Shown: positions 8,462 to 17,558 of the stretch, one piece after another
How the letters are laid out: every line of letters begins with the position of its first letter
Position numbering within the stretch: the first letter of the stretch is position 1
Origin: Gemmatimonadota bacterium
GTDB taxonomy: Bacteria > Gemmatimonadota > Gemmatimonadetes > Longimicrobiales > Gaopeijiaceae
NCBI GenBank assembly: GCA_022822425.1
Contig: JAJEBS010000190.1
Location: 16,386 to 80,385, forward strand
DNA: 64,000 nt
Reading direction: 5' to 3'
Program-made: the position numbers and the translations under genes
The notes under the pieces: model-generated
Database searches by the model: none
Seen by the model: only the letters and a program-made list of their open reading frames with translations
Told to the model about the DNA's origin: nothing

Positions 8462-11400
8462 ATGAGCCTGCCCTTTCACCCGATCGTCGCCGGCTGGTTC
8501 ACCGAGACCCTGGGGCCGCCGCTCCCCGCCCAGGAGCGCGCCTGGGCCGCCATCCGCGAGCGCAGGCACACCCTGCTCGCCGCCCCGACCGGGTCCGGAA
8601 AGACCCTCGCCGCGTTTCTGAACGCCATCGACGAGCTGCTGCGCGAAGGGCTCGAGCACGGTCTCGAGAACGAGGTGCGCGTCCTCTACATCTCACCCCT
8701 CAAGGCGCTCAGCGCGGACATTCACAAGAACCTCGAGGAGCCGCTTGCCGCCATCCGCGAGCGCGCTGTGGGGGCCGGGCTGCCCGCCGTCCGCATCCGT
8801 TCCGCGGTGCGCACCGGGGATACGCCCTCCTCGCGCCGCGCCGCGATGCTGCGGACGCCCCCGCACATCCTGGTCACCACGCCGGAGTCGCTCTACCTGC
8901 TCCTGACCGCGGAGCGCAGCCGGGCGATGCTCGGCACGGTGCGCACGGTGATCGTGGACGAGATCCACGCGGTGATCGATTCGCGCCGCGGAGCGCATCT
9001 GGCGCTCAGCCTGGAGCGGCTCGGCCACGTCGTGGGCCGGCCCCTGCAGCGCATCGGGCTGTCGGCCACCCAGAAGCCGGTCAGCGAGGTCGCGCGCTTC
9101 TTGCTGGGGAGTCAGACCGGCTGCACGGTAATCGACGAAGGGCACCGCCGTGCCATGGATCTGGCCATCGAGGTGCCTCCCTCGCCCATGGAAGCGGTGA
9201 TGTCGCACGAGGTGTGGTCGGAGGTCTACGAGCGGCTCACGGAGTCGATCGAGGCCCACAGAACCACGCTCGTCTTCGTCAACACGCGCCGGATGGCGGA
9301 GCGGCTTGCGGCCCGGCTGACCGACCGGCTGGGGGAGGAGGCGGTCACCGCCCACCACGGCAGCCTCTCCAAGGAGGCGCGCCTGAGCGCCGAGGACCGG
9401 CTGCGCGCGGGCAGCCTCAAGGCGCTGGTGGCTACGGCGTCGCTCGAGCTGGGCATCGACATCGGGCACGTGGACCTGGTGTGCCAGATCGGCTCGCCGA
9501 GGTGGATCTCGACCTTCCTGCAGCGGGTGGGGCGGTCGGGCCACACCGTGCGCGGCACCCCCAGGGGCCGCCTGTTCCCGCTCTCGCGCGACGACCTGGT
9601 GGAGTGCGCGGCGCTCCTGCGCGCGGTGAATGAAGGGGAGCTGGACCGGCTGGTCATGAAGCCGCAGCCGCTCGACGTGCTGGCGCAGCAGACCGTGGCC
9701 GAGTCCGCGTGCGAGTCCTGGTCGGAGGATGAGCTGTTCGACCTCTGGCGCGGCGCGTACCCGTACCGCGAGCTGGCGCGCGGGCACTTCGACGAGGTGG
9801 TGCAGATGGTGGCCGAGGGCTTCGTCACCCGGCGCGGCCGGCGCGGGGCGCTGGTCCACCGGGACCGGGTCAACGGGCGCATCAAGGGCCGGCGCGCGGC
9901 CCGGCTCACCGCGATCACGGCGGGGGGCGCCATCCCCGACAACGCCGACTACCGGGTGGTCCTCGACCCCGAGGAGACCTTCATCGGCACCCTCAACGAG
10001 GACTTCGCCATCGAGAGCTCCGCGGGCGACATCTTCCAGTTGGGCAACACCTCCTGGCGCATCCTCGCCGTCAACTCCGGGACGGTGCGGGTGGCGGATG
10101 CCCACGGGGAGCCTCCCACGATCCCGTTCTGGTTGGGAGAAGCTCCGGGGCGGAGCGCGGAGCTGTCGAGCGCGGTGGCCCGCCTGCGCGCCGACGTGGA
10201 GACGCGCCTGGACACGGAGGACGAGGATGCGGCCGCGGAGTGGCTCGAGGGGCTCGGACTTTCCGGCTCGGCCGCGCGCCAGATCCAGCACTACCTGCGC
10301 GAGGCGAAGCACATCCTCGGGGCGCTGCCCACGCAGGAAACGCTGGTGCTCGAACGCTTCTTCGACGAGGCCGGGGGCATGCAGATGATCCTGCACGCCC
10401 CCTTCGGCTCGCGCGTGAACCGGGCGTGGGGGCTCGCGCTGCGCAAGAAGTTCTGCCGCCAGTTCAACTTCGAGCTCCAGGCCGCGGCCACCGAGGAGGG
10501 CGTGCTGCTCTCGCTCGGACCGCAGCATTCCTTCCCGCTGGAGGATGTCTTCCGCTACGTGCACCCGGACACGCTGGAGCGGACGCTGGTGCAGGCGCTG
10601 ATCGACTCGCCCGTCTTCCCGACGCGCTGGCGCTGGAACGCGACCATCTCGCTGGCGGTGCTGCGCAACCGCGCCGGGCGCAAGGTGCCGCCCCCGCTGC
10701 AGCGCATGGAAGCCGACGACCTGATGGCGGCGGCCTTCCCGGACGCGGCTGCGTGCCTGGAGAACATCGGCGGCGACCGCGAGATCCCCGATCATCCCCT
10801 GGTCCGGCAGACGCTGCGCGATTGCCTCGAGGAGGCGATGGCGATGGGCGAACTGGACGGTGTGCTGCGGCGGGTGTTCGCGGGCGAGATAAACTACGTC
10901 ACGCGCGACACCCCCGAGCCCTCGGTGCTCAGCCACGAGATCCTCAACTCGGCCCCGTACTCGTTCCTGGACGATGCCCCGCTGGAGGAACGGCGCGCGC
11001 GCGCCGTGCAGACCCGGCGCGCCTTCGAGCCCTCGTCGGCGGACGAGCTGGGCGCGCTCGACCCGGCGGCGATCCAGCGCGTGCGCGAGGAGGTGTGGCC
11101 CGATCCGCGCGATGCGGACGAGCTGCACGACGCGCTGCTGACGGCGGGGGTGCTGACGGCCGCGGAGGGGGAGGAGGGGAACGGCGGAGGGGATGGGCGT
11201 TCGTGGTTGGGCTTCTTCCAGGAGCTGAGCGCGACCGGGCGGGCGGGGCGGTTGGAGGTGGCCGGCGCCGGCGACGGACCCGGGTCCGATGCGGCCGCCT
11301 GGTGGGTGAGCGCCGAGCGGCTGCCGGAGGTGCTCGCCGTGACGGGTCCGGAGGTGCGGCTCGAGCCGGCTCTGACGCCGCCTGCCGACCTGGCCGGGCG

Positions 11401-13021
11401 CGACTGGAGCCGGGAAGTGGCCGTGCGCGAGCTCGTGCGCGGCCGGCTCCAGTTGTGCGGCCCGGTCACGGCCGGCGAGATGGCCGATACGCTCGCGGTG
11501 GGCGAACCGGAGGTGGAGGCGGCGCTGTTGGCGCTCGAGGCTGAGGGCTTCGTGCTGCGGGGGGCGTTCACCAGCCCGGACGCGGGGATGGAGTGGTGCG
11601 AGCGCCGCCTGCTGGCCCGCATCCACCGTTACACCCTGAATCGGTTGCGGGCGGAGATCCGGCCCGTGTCGCAGGCCGACTTCATGCGTTTCCTGTTCGC
11701 GTGGCAGAGGGTCTCCGAGGGCGAGCAGGCGGCCGGGGCAGAGGGGCTGGCCGGCGTGCTCGCCCAGCTCGAGGGATTCGAGACCTGCGCGGGCGCGTGG
11801 GAGGCGGACGTGCTCGGCCGCCGGGTCGCGAGCTACGACCCCGGGCTGCTGGACGCGGTCTGCATGGCGGGCCGCGTCACCTGGGCGCGCATCTCTCCGC
11901 CGGCGGGGACCGGTCCGCCGGTGCGCGGGCCGCTCCCCGCTACCCCGATCGCCTTCCTGGACCGCAGCCGGATGGAGGTGTGGCTGCGCGCGGGCGGGGA
12001 TTCCGTGGCACACGACCATCCCGTGGACGGCGGGGATCCCGCGTCCGGGGGCGATCCCTCGGCCAACGGCGCCGCCTCCCTCCTCTCCGCCCACGGGCGG
12101 GTCGTGCACGACGTGCTGGCCGCTCGCGGGGCCTCCTTCTTCCACGAGCTGGTGGGTGCGTCCGGCCTGCTCCCCACCCGGGTGGAGGAGGCGCTGGGCG
12201 AACTGGCCGCCGCCGGCCTGGCCACGGCGGACAGCTTCACCGGGCTGCGCGCGCTGCTCGTGCCCTCCGACCGGCGCAAGCCGCTCGGGCCGGCGAGCCG
12301 GCGGGTCCGGCGGGATGGTCGGAACGGGCGCGGGCGGCCGGAGCGGCAGGGGCGCCAGGGCCGGCGTGACGGGCGGCGGCGGTCGTCGGTCGCCTTTGGG
12401 GTGGACTCCGCGGGTCGGTGGTCGCTCCTGCGCCGCGACCGGCCCGGTGCCGGGGGCGGGGCGGGGGAGGGGGAGGAAGCGGTCGCCACCGCGGTCGCGC
12501 GCGTGCTGCTGCGCCGCTACGGGGTGGTGTTCCGCAGGCTGCTCGACAACGAGCCCCGCACCCTCCCCTGGTGGCAACTGGTGCGCGCGCTCCGCCGCCT
12601 GGAGGCGAGGGGCGACGTGCGCGGCGGCCGTTTCGTGACCGGCGTGTCGGGCGAGCAGTTCGCGCTCCCCGAGGCGGTGGGCCAGCTGCGCCGCATCCGC
12701 CGCTCGGCGCCGTCGGGCAGGCCGATGGCGGTGAGCGCCGCCGACCCGCTCAACCTCACCGGCATTCTCACCCCGGGCCCCCGCATCGCCAAGAGCACGA
12801 GAAACCGGGTGGTCTACCGGGACGGCGTCCCGGTGGCGGCACACGAAGCGGGCGCCTTCGTACGGCTGGGCGACTACGAAGACGCGGTCGCCAACCAGGT
12901 CGAGCGTGCCGCGCGCATCGGTTCGCTGCCTCCCGCGCTGCGTTCGTACATGGGGCGCAAGCGGCGGCGATCGGTGCCTTCGGGATCTTCGAGAACGACA
13001 TCTCAACCGACAGGGGGATAG
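8462..13021 (+). CDS. lhr: Lhr-family DEAD/DEAH-box ATP-dependent helicase (full-length, with C-terminal extension)
   Basis: About 1519 aa; LLAAPTGSGKTLAAFL (Walker A), VDEIHAVIDSRRGAHLALSLERL (Lhr motif II), LSATQKP, ATASLELGIDIGHVDLVCQIGSPRWISTFLQRVGRSGH. Confidence 0.95.
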   Translation: MSLPFHPIVAGWFTETLGPPLPAQERAWAAIRERRHTLLAAPTGSGKTLAAFLNAIDELLREGLEHGLENEVRVLYISPLKALSADIHKNLEEPLAAIRERAVGAGLPAVRIRSAVRTGDTPSSRRAAMLRTPPHILVTTPESLYLLLTAERSRAMLGTVRTVIVDEIHAVIDSRRGAHLALSLERLGHVVGRPLQRIGLSATQKPVSEVARFLLGSQTGCTVIDEGHRRAMDLAIEVPPSPMEAVMSHEVWSEVYERLTESIEAHRTTLVFVNTRRMAERLAARLTDRLGEEAVTAHHGSLSKEARLSAEDRLRAGSLKALVATASLELGIDIGHVDLVCQIGSPRWISTFLQRVGRSGHTVRGTPRGRLFPLSRDDLVECAALLRAVNEGELDRLVMKPQPLDVLAQQTVAESACESWSEDELFDLWRGAYPYRELARGHFDEVVQMVAEGFVTRRGRRGALVHRDRVNGRIKGRRAARLTAITAGGAIPDNADYRVVLDPEETFIGTLNEDFAIESSAGDIFQLGNTSWRILAVNSGTVRVADAHGEPPTIPFWLGEAPGRSAELSSAVARLRADVETRLDTEDEDAAAEWLEGLGLSGSAARQIQHYLREAKHILGALPTQETLVLERFFDEAGGMQMILHAPFGSRVNRAWGLALRKKFCRQFNFELQAAATEEGVLLSLGPQHSFPLEDVFRYVHPDTLERTLVQALIDSPVFPTRWRWNATISLAVLRNRAGRKVPPPLQRMEADDLMAAAFPDAAACLENIGGDREIPDHPLVRQTLRDCLEEAMAMGELDGVLRRVFAGEINYVTRDTPEPSVLSHEILNSAPYSFLDDAPLEERRARAVQTRRAFEPSSADELGALDPAAIQRVREEVWPDPRDADELHDALLTAGVLTAAEGEEGNGGGDGRSWLGFFQELSATGRAGRLEVAGAGDGPGSDAAAWWVSAERLPEVLAVTGPEVRLEPALTPPADLAGRDWSREVAVRELVRGRLQLCGPVTAGEMADTLAVGEPEVEAALLALEAEGFVLRGAFTSPDAGMEWCERRLLARIHRYTLNRLRAEIRPVSQADFMRFLFAWQRVSEGEQAAGAEGLAGVLAQLEGFETCAGAWEADVLGRRVASYDPGLLDAVCMAGRVTWARISPPAGTGPPVRGPLPATPIAFLDRSRMEVWLRAGGDSVAHDHPVDGGDPASGGDPSANGAASLLSAHGRVVHDVLAARGASFFHELVGASGLLPTRVEEALGELAAAGLATADSFTGLRALLVPSDRRKPLGPASRRVRRDGRNGRGRPERQGRQGRRDGRRRSSVAFGVDSAGRWSLLRRDRPGAGGGAGEGEEAVATAVARVLLRRYGVVFRRLLDNEPRTLPWWQLVRALRRLEARGDVRGGRFVTGVSGEQFALPEAVGQLRRIRRSAPSGRPMAVSAADPLNLTGILTPGPRIAKSTRNRVVYRDGVPVAAHEAGAFVRLGDYEDAVANQVERAARIGSLPPALRSYMGRKRRRSVPSGSSRTTSQPTGG

Positions 13022-13025
13022 GGGA

Positions 13026-13937
13026 ATGGGAATCAGGCGACGCGCTGCCCGGTGGTTGTGGTTGATGGTGGGAATCCTGCTGCTGCCGGCCTCCGGCCTG
13101 GCACAGCAGACGCATCCTCTTCTCGTAACCGAGGACTGGCTCGCCGAACGTCTCGACGACCCGCGCCTCCTGCTCCTGAACGTCGAGTACGACGAGTCGA
13201 CGTTCCTGGAGGGACACATCCCCGGCGCGCGCTTCCTCCCCTACCAGGAGATCGTGACCCAGATGGGTGATCGGCTGGTCGAACTTCCTCCTCTGGCGCA
13301 GGTGGTCGAGGTATTCCGGCAGGCGGGCATCTCCAACGACCTGCACGTCGTTCTCTACGGTACGCCCATCCCGGCCGCGCGGGCCTTCGTAACCCTCGAG
13401 CACCTCGGCCACGAGCGCGTCTCCATCCTGGACGGCGGGCTCTTCGCATGGCGGGAAGGGGGGCGCGAAGTCGCGACGGGCCCGGTGTCCGGCGAACGCG
13501 GCACCTTCGAGCCCGAGCTGCAGGACGACGTCTTCGTGGACGCGGCGTGGGTGGACGAACGCCGCGACCGTGCCGGATACGCCCTTCTCGACGGCCGCCC
13601 CGACGACGAGTACACCGGGGCCGACAACGGGCGCGACGGCACCTATCGGCCGGGCCACATCCCCGACGCCGGGCACGTGTACTGGGAGGAGTTCATCCTC
13701 TCCCGCGAAGAACCGCGCTTCGTTTCGCGCGAGGAGATGGGAGCGCTCTTCCGGCGCGCCGGCATCGATCCGGGGGAGACCGTCGTCAGCTACTGCTATA
13801 TCGGGATGCGCGCCAGCGTGAACTACTTCGTGTCACGCCTGATGGGCCATGAAACCCGCTTCTACGATGGCTCCTGGAACGACTGGAGCCTGCTTGGGCT
13901 GCCCGCGGAGACGGGACCGCAGCGCCCGCCCGGTTGA
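13026..13937 (+). CDS. secreted tandem-rhodanese sulfurtransferase
   Basis: Signal-like N-terminus (LWLMVGILLLPASGLAQQ), two rhodanese domains; second has active-site-like SYCYIGMRAS, first has no Cys at the equivalent loop (VLYGTPIPAAR). Confidence 0.88.
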   Translation: MGIRRRAARWLWLMVGILLLPASGLAQQTHPLLVTEDWLAERLDDPRLLLLNVEYDESTFLEGHIPGARFLPYQEIVTQMGDRLVELPPLAQVVEVFRQAGISNDLHVVLYGTPIPAARAFVTLEHLGHERVSILDGGLFAWREGGREVATGPVSGERGTFEPELQDDVFVDAAWVDERRDRAGYALLDGRPDDEYTGADNGRDGTYRPGHIPDAGHVYWEEFILSREEPRFVSREEMGALFRRAGIDPGETVVSYCYIGMRASVNYFVSRLMGHETRFYDGSWNDWSLLGLPAETGPQRPPG

Positions 13938-13977
13938 GGGGACGGTACCGTCACCGGCGTCCCTGGCCTTCTACTCC

Positions 13978-15615
13978 ATGGCCGCAGCGAAACGCAAGCG
14001 AGGGCCGCACCGGCCCGCGAGCCCGCCGTCCGGGAGGACGCCGTCCGAGTTGCAGGCCAGCATCGGTTCCAGGTCTCGCGACCTCCGCCGCGTCTTCCTC
14101 GTCCCGCTGCTCCTGACGCTCGGTCTCCTTCTTCTCGCGCTTGCGCCCCGCGTCACCGACAACGCCCGGCTGAGCTTCGCGTTCATGGCGGCGGTGGCCG
14201 GGCTGCTGGCCTGGCAGGGGGTGCTGTTCGCAAGGCTGTCACGCGCGGGTGCGTCCCGGGGCTTCCAGGTCGTCCTGAGGCCTCAGCACTACCTGCAGGC
14301 TCTCGTGCAGCTCACGGTGTTCGCGGTCTGGGGCTGGTACTGGCGTCCCGTTTACGACTTCGCAGGGCTTCTGCTGGCGCAACTGATCTTCGCCTACGCG
14401 TTCGACATGCTGCTCGCCTGGTCGCGGGGCGAGCGTTACGTGCTCGGCTTCGGTCCCTTTCCCATCATCTTCAGCACCAACCTCTTCCTCTGGTTCACGG
14501 ACGACTGGTTCTACCTCCAGTTCCTGATGGTGGGGGCGGGCTTCCTGGGGAAGGCGTTCGTGCAGTGGCGGCGCGAAGGGCGGCGCACGCACATCTTCAA
14601 CCCCTCGGCGTTCTCGCTGGGGCTGTTCTCGCTGGTGCTGATCGCGACCGGGACGAGCGACCTGACGTGGGGGCAGGACATCGCCACGACCCTCACCTTC
14701 GTCCCGACGATCTACCTGCTGCTCTTCGGGCTCGGCCTGGTGGTGATGTACTTCTTCCGGGTTACCCTGGTGTCGGGATTCGCTGCCGCCGCGCTCTTCG
14801 GTCTGAGCGCGCTCTACGGGTCGGCGACGGGGGTCCCGTATTTCATCGACTCCGAGATCCCCGCCGCCGTCTTCCTGGGGCTGCATCTCCTGGTGACGGA
14901 CCCGTCGACATCGCCGCGCACGCGCACCGGCAAGGCCATTTTCGGGGCGCTCTACGGTGTGGGGGTCTTCGGGCTGTTCTGGTTCCTCGAAGCGGTGGGT
15001 GCGCCGACCTTCTACGACAAGCTGCTGTGCGTGCCGCTGCTCAACCTCAGCGTGCCGCTTATCGACCGCTTCGTGCGCTCGCTCCAGAGCCGCCCGCGCA
15101 TCCGTCGCATCTTCGGGGCGCCCTGGGCGACGCCCAACCTGGTCCACATGGGGGTGTGGATCGCGCTCTTCGCCGCCATGACCGCGACCGGGCGCACCGA
15201 CGGCCTCCACCGGGGCGACATGTTGCCGTTCTGGCAGGAGGCGTGTGAGGAGGGCCGGGCGGGCGCCTGTGAGCGGCTGGTGCGCATCCAGGCGAGCTAC
15301 TGCGCCGACAACGCGGGCTGGGCATGCAACGAGTTGGGCGCGCACTACGTCGAAGGCCGGATCGTCGAGCCGGACGCGGAACTGGCGATGGGCTACTTCG
15401 CGCGGGCGTGCGAGGCGCAGTTCCAGGCCGGCTGCGTGAACCTGCTCGATCCGTCGCTGGTGAGCCGGGCGCCGCCGCGTCCGCTCGACCTCAGGCTGCT
15501 CCTGCGCCAGGGAGGCCTGAACCTGGTCGACATGCCGGAGCGGGACCTGCTGGAGCGCGCCTGCGGCCATGGCTGGGCGTTCGCGTGCGAGCGGCTGGGG
15601 ACGGAGGTGCGATGA
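13978..15615 (+). CDS. NqrB/RnfD/UnbU-like polytopic membrane protein fused to C-terminal Sel1/Hcp-like C-x7-C repeats
   Basis: THIFNPSAFSL and DPSTSPRTRTGKAIFGALYG are RnfD/NqrB-family signatures; C-terminal CEEGRAGAC, CADNAGWAC, CEAQFQAGC, CGHGWAFAC. Confidence 0.8.
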   Translation: MAAAKRKRGPHRPASPPSGRTPSELQASIGSRSRDLRRVFLVPLLLTLGLLLLALAPRVTDNARLSFAFMAAVAGLLAWQGVLFARLSRAGASRGFQVVLRPQHYLQALVQLTVFAVWGWYWRPVYDFAGLLLAQLIFAYAFDMLLAWSRGERYVLGFGPFPIIFSTNLFLWFTDDWFYLQFLMVGAGFLGKAFVQWRREGRRTHIFNPSAFSLGLFSLVLIATGTSDLTWGQDIATTLTFVPTIYLLLFGLGLVVMYFFRVTLVSGFAAAALFGLSALYGSATGVPYFIDSEIPAAVFLGLHLLVTDPSTSPRTRTGKAIFGALYGVGVFGLFWFLEAVGAPTFYDKLLCVPLLNLSVPLIDRFVRSLQSRPRIRRIFGAPWATPNLVHMGVWIALFAAMTATGRTDGLHRGDMLPFWQEACEEGRAGACERLVRIQASYCADNAGWACNELGAHYVEGRIVEPDAELAMGYFARACEAQFQAGCVNLLDPSLVSRAPPRPLDLRLLLRQGGLNLVDMPERDLLERACGHGWAFACERLGTEVR

Positions 15616-15700
15616 GGCCGGCGGATCGAGGACGCGACACGATGAACGCCGGGGCCGCTGACTGGGTACGGAACAGCATGCGGCCGGGGAGCGGCGCGCG

Positions 15701-16642
15701 ATGAGGCTGCTGGCAGTGTTCGCAATCGCGGGGTTGATCTTCGCGGGTGTGTGGCTGGACTATCGGGTTCAGATGGCGCGGGCGGGATCCGGGCCATTGG
15801 ATTCCGATGGAATCGCTCCTGTTCCCACCGGGTCCGCAGATTCCTCCCCCGCGCTTCCGGGCTATCGGGCCGATCTCGGCCATCTCCCGGACGACCCGCT
15901 GCTGGGCTTCGTGGAGATAGCGGCAGGGCCCTTCCTCATGGGGAGCGACCCGGACATCGACACCCTCGCCTACGACGTCGAGCGCTGGAGTTCGGGCCAG
16001 CCGCAGGGCGCGGTGGATGTACCGGTCTTCTTCATCGGCCGCAGCGAGGTCACCGTGGCGCAGTTCGGCGCCTTTGTGCGTGCCACCGGCCATGCCGCCG
16101 ACCCGCAGGCGCTTGCAGGGCCGCCGCTCCATCCGGCGTCGTTCGTCTCCTGGCCGGACGCGCTGGCGTACTCTCGCTGGCTGGAGGAGCTGCTGCGCGA
16201 CGCTGCGGCGACGCCCCCGGAGCTGAGCAACCTTCTCGCCGAGGGTTGGCACGTGACGCTTCCGAATGAAGCGCAGTGGGAGAAGGCCGCCCGCGGGGAC
16301 GACGGGCGCATCTTCCCCTGGGGAAACGAGTTGCGGCGGGACCGGGCCAACTTCGCGACCGGGAGGCCGGCGCCCGTGGGCGAGCTGGCCTGCCCCGAGT
16401 GCCCCTACGGCCTGAGCGACATGAGCGGCAACGTCTGGGAGTGGACCCGCAGCCCCTGGCAGCCCTACCCCTACGACGAGGCGGACGACCGCGAGGGGCT
16501 GGAGGGCGACGCGCTGTGGGTCATGCGCGGCGGGTCGTTCAGCGACCCGGTGCGCAACGTGCGGGCTGCGATCCGGGGTGCGGCCGGACCGGACGTGCGT
16601 CGCGAGTTCATCGGCTTCCGGGTGGCGATCACGCAGGATTGA
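15701..16642 (+). CDS. membrane-anchored SUMF1/EgtB/PvdO (FGE-sulfatase fold) protein
   Basis: N-terminal TM; AAGPFLMGSDP, EVTVAQFGAFV, LPNEAQWEKAARGDDGRIFPWGNE, YGLSDMSGNVWEW, MRGGSF, IGFRV. Confidence 0.92.
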   Translation: MRLLAVFAIAGLIFAGVWLDYRVQMARAGSGPLDSDGIAPVPTGSADSSPALPGYRADLGHLPDDPLLGFVEIAAGPFLMGSDPDIDTLAYDVERWSSGQPQGAVDVPVFFIGRSEVTVAQFGAFVRATGHAADPQALAGPPLHPASFVSWPDALAYSRWLEELLRDAAATPPELSNLLAEGWHVTLPNEAQWEKAARGDDGRIFPWGNELRRDRANFATGRPAPVGELACPECPYGLSDMSGNVWEWTRSPWQPYPYDEADDREGLEGDALWVMRGGSFSDPVRNVRAAIRGAAGPDVRREFIGFRVAITQD

Positions 16643-16725
16643 GGGCCTGCGCCCGCCCGACACCCGGACGACGGCCCGCTCGGTCCAGGCCCTGGGTTCT
16701 CTCCAGCCAGAGAGGACGGATCACC

Positions 16726-17163
16726 TCAGTCTCTCCCGGCGATGTCCGCCACGTGGACAACCCGATCCCCCAGATAGGGATGCTTCCGCACCTTGTTGTA
16801 GAACCGGGTATCAGCGGTCACGACCGGGAAGTCCTCGGTGATAGCGAGCGCCAGATAGAAGCAATCGTAGATCACGTGCCCCAGGTCTACCGCCAGGCGC
16901 GCGCTCGAGCAGGCGAGTTGCCGCGTGGAGAGGGTGGTGGCCAACGGCGCGGCGCGCAGCAGGTCCACCGCCTCCGCCAATTCCTCGCGATCGATCTCGC
17001 CGTGCCGGCACTTGGCTGTCAACGCGCTGGCCGCCTCGGCGAACAGCAGATCCGGGGCCAGCAGCGTAACGCCGGAGTCGAGCAGCGTGGCCGCTTCGTC
17101 AGATAGCGGTTCGGTCACCAGCCACTTGACCGCTACGCTCGCGTCGACGACGTACCCTCTCAT
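16726..17163 (-). CDS. PIN-domain toxin (VapC-like)
   Basis: 145 aa; YVVDASVAVKWLVTE...LLFAEAASAL...VIYDCFYLALAITEDFPVVTADTRFYNKV. Confidence 0.9.
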   Translation of the reverse strand: MRGYVVDASVAVKWLVTEPLSDEAATLLDSGVTLLAPDLLFAEAASALTAKCRHGEIDREELAEAVDLLRAAPLATTLSTRQLACSSARLAVDLGHVIYDCFYLALAITEDFPVVTADTRFYNKVRKHPYLGDRVVHVADIAGRD

Positions 17164-17396
17164 TCCGGCGCGTCCCGATTACGATCGGCCCGGATCGTCT
17201 CCGTGCTGTCGATGCAGGAGGAGAGACGCCGCCGCATCGCCCTCGCCCGCTCGGCGAAGCTTCCCTGGTCGGGGAGCAGCGCAACCCGCAGGATTTCGCG
17301 GTGTTCGGCCTCGGCGGACCGCCCTTTGGCCGCCGCGCGCTGCTTGAGTCTGCTGATGATCTGTTGGGGCACCTTGCGAACCGTGAGTTGAGCCAT
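17160..17396 (-). CDS. FitA/VapB-like antitoxin
   Basis: 78 aa; MAQLTVRKVPQQIISRLKQRAAAKGRSAEAEHREILRVAL (FitA-type RHH); 4-bp overlap with the PIN toxin. Confidence 0.88.
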   Translation of the reverse strand: MAQLTVRKVPQQIISRLKQRAAAKGRSAEAEHREILRVALLPDQGSFAERARAMRRRLSSCIDSTETIRADRNRDAPE

Positions 17397-17558
17397 CTCT
17401 TGCGCCTCTTGCCGGCCGACCCGAGTGTGCAGGCAATGCCATCACAACATCGCCTTCGCATGCAATGCTGTCAACTCTCTGGGTCGCATGACACCCGGGT
17501 GCGGCCCTGTCGCCATCTTCCACCCGGCTGCCCCGACTCTTTGCGCTCCGCCATCCCC

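Noticed and set aside
8693-13219. 1508-aa ORF on the minus strand
   Set aside because: Antisense to the clearly coding Lhr helicase; His/Arg/Pro/Gln-rich composition typical of shadow ORFs in GC-rich DNA.
13978-15615. Complete Rnf/Nqr complex or enediyne cluster
   Set aside because: Only one RnfD/NqrB/UnbU-like protein is present; no RnfA/B/C/E/G, NqrA/C-F or PKS genes in the window.
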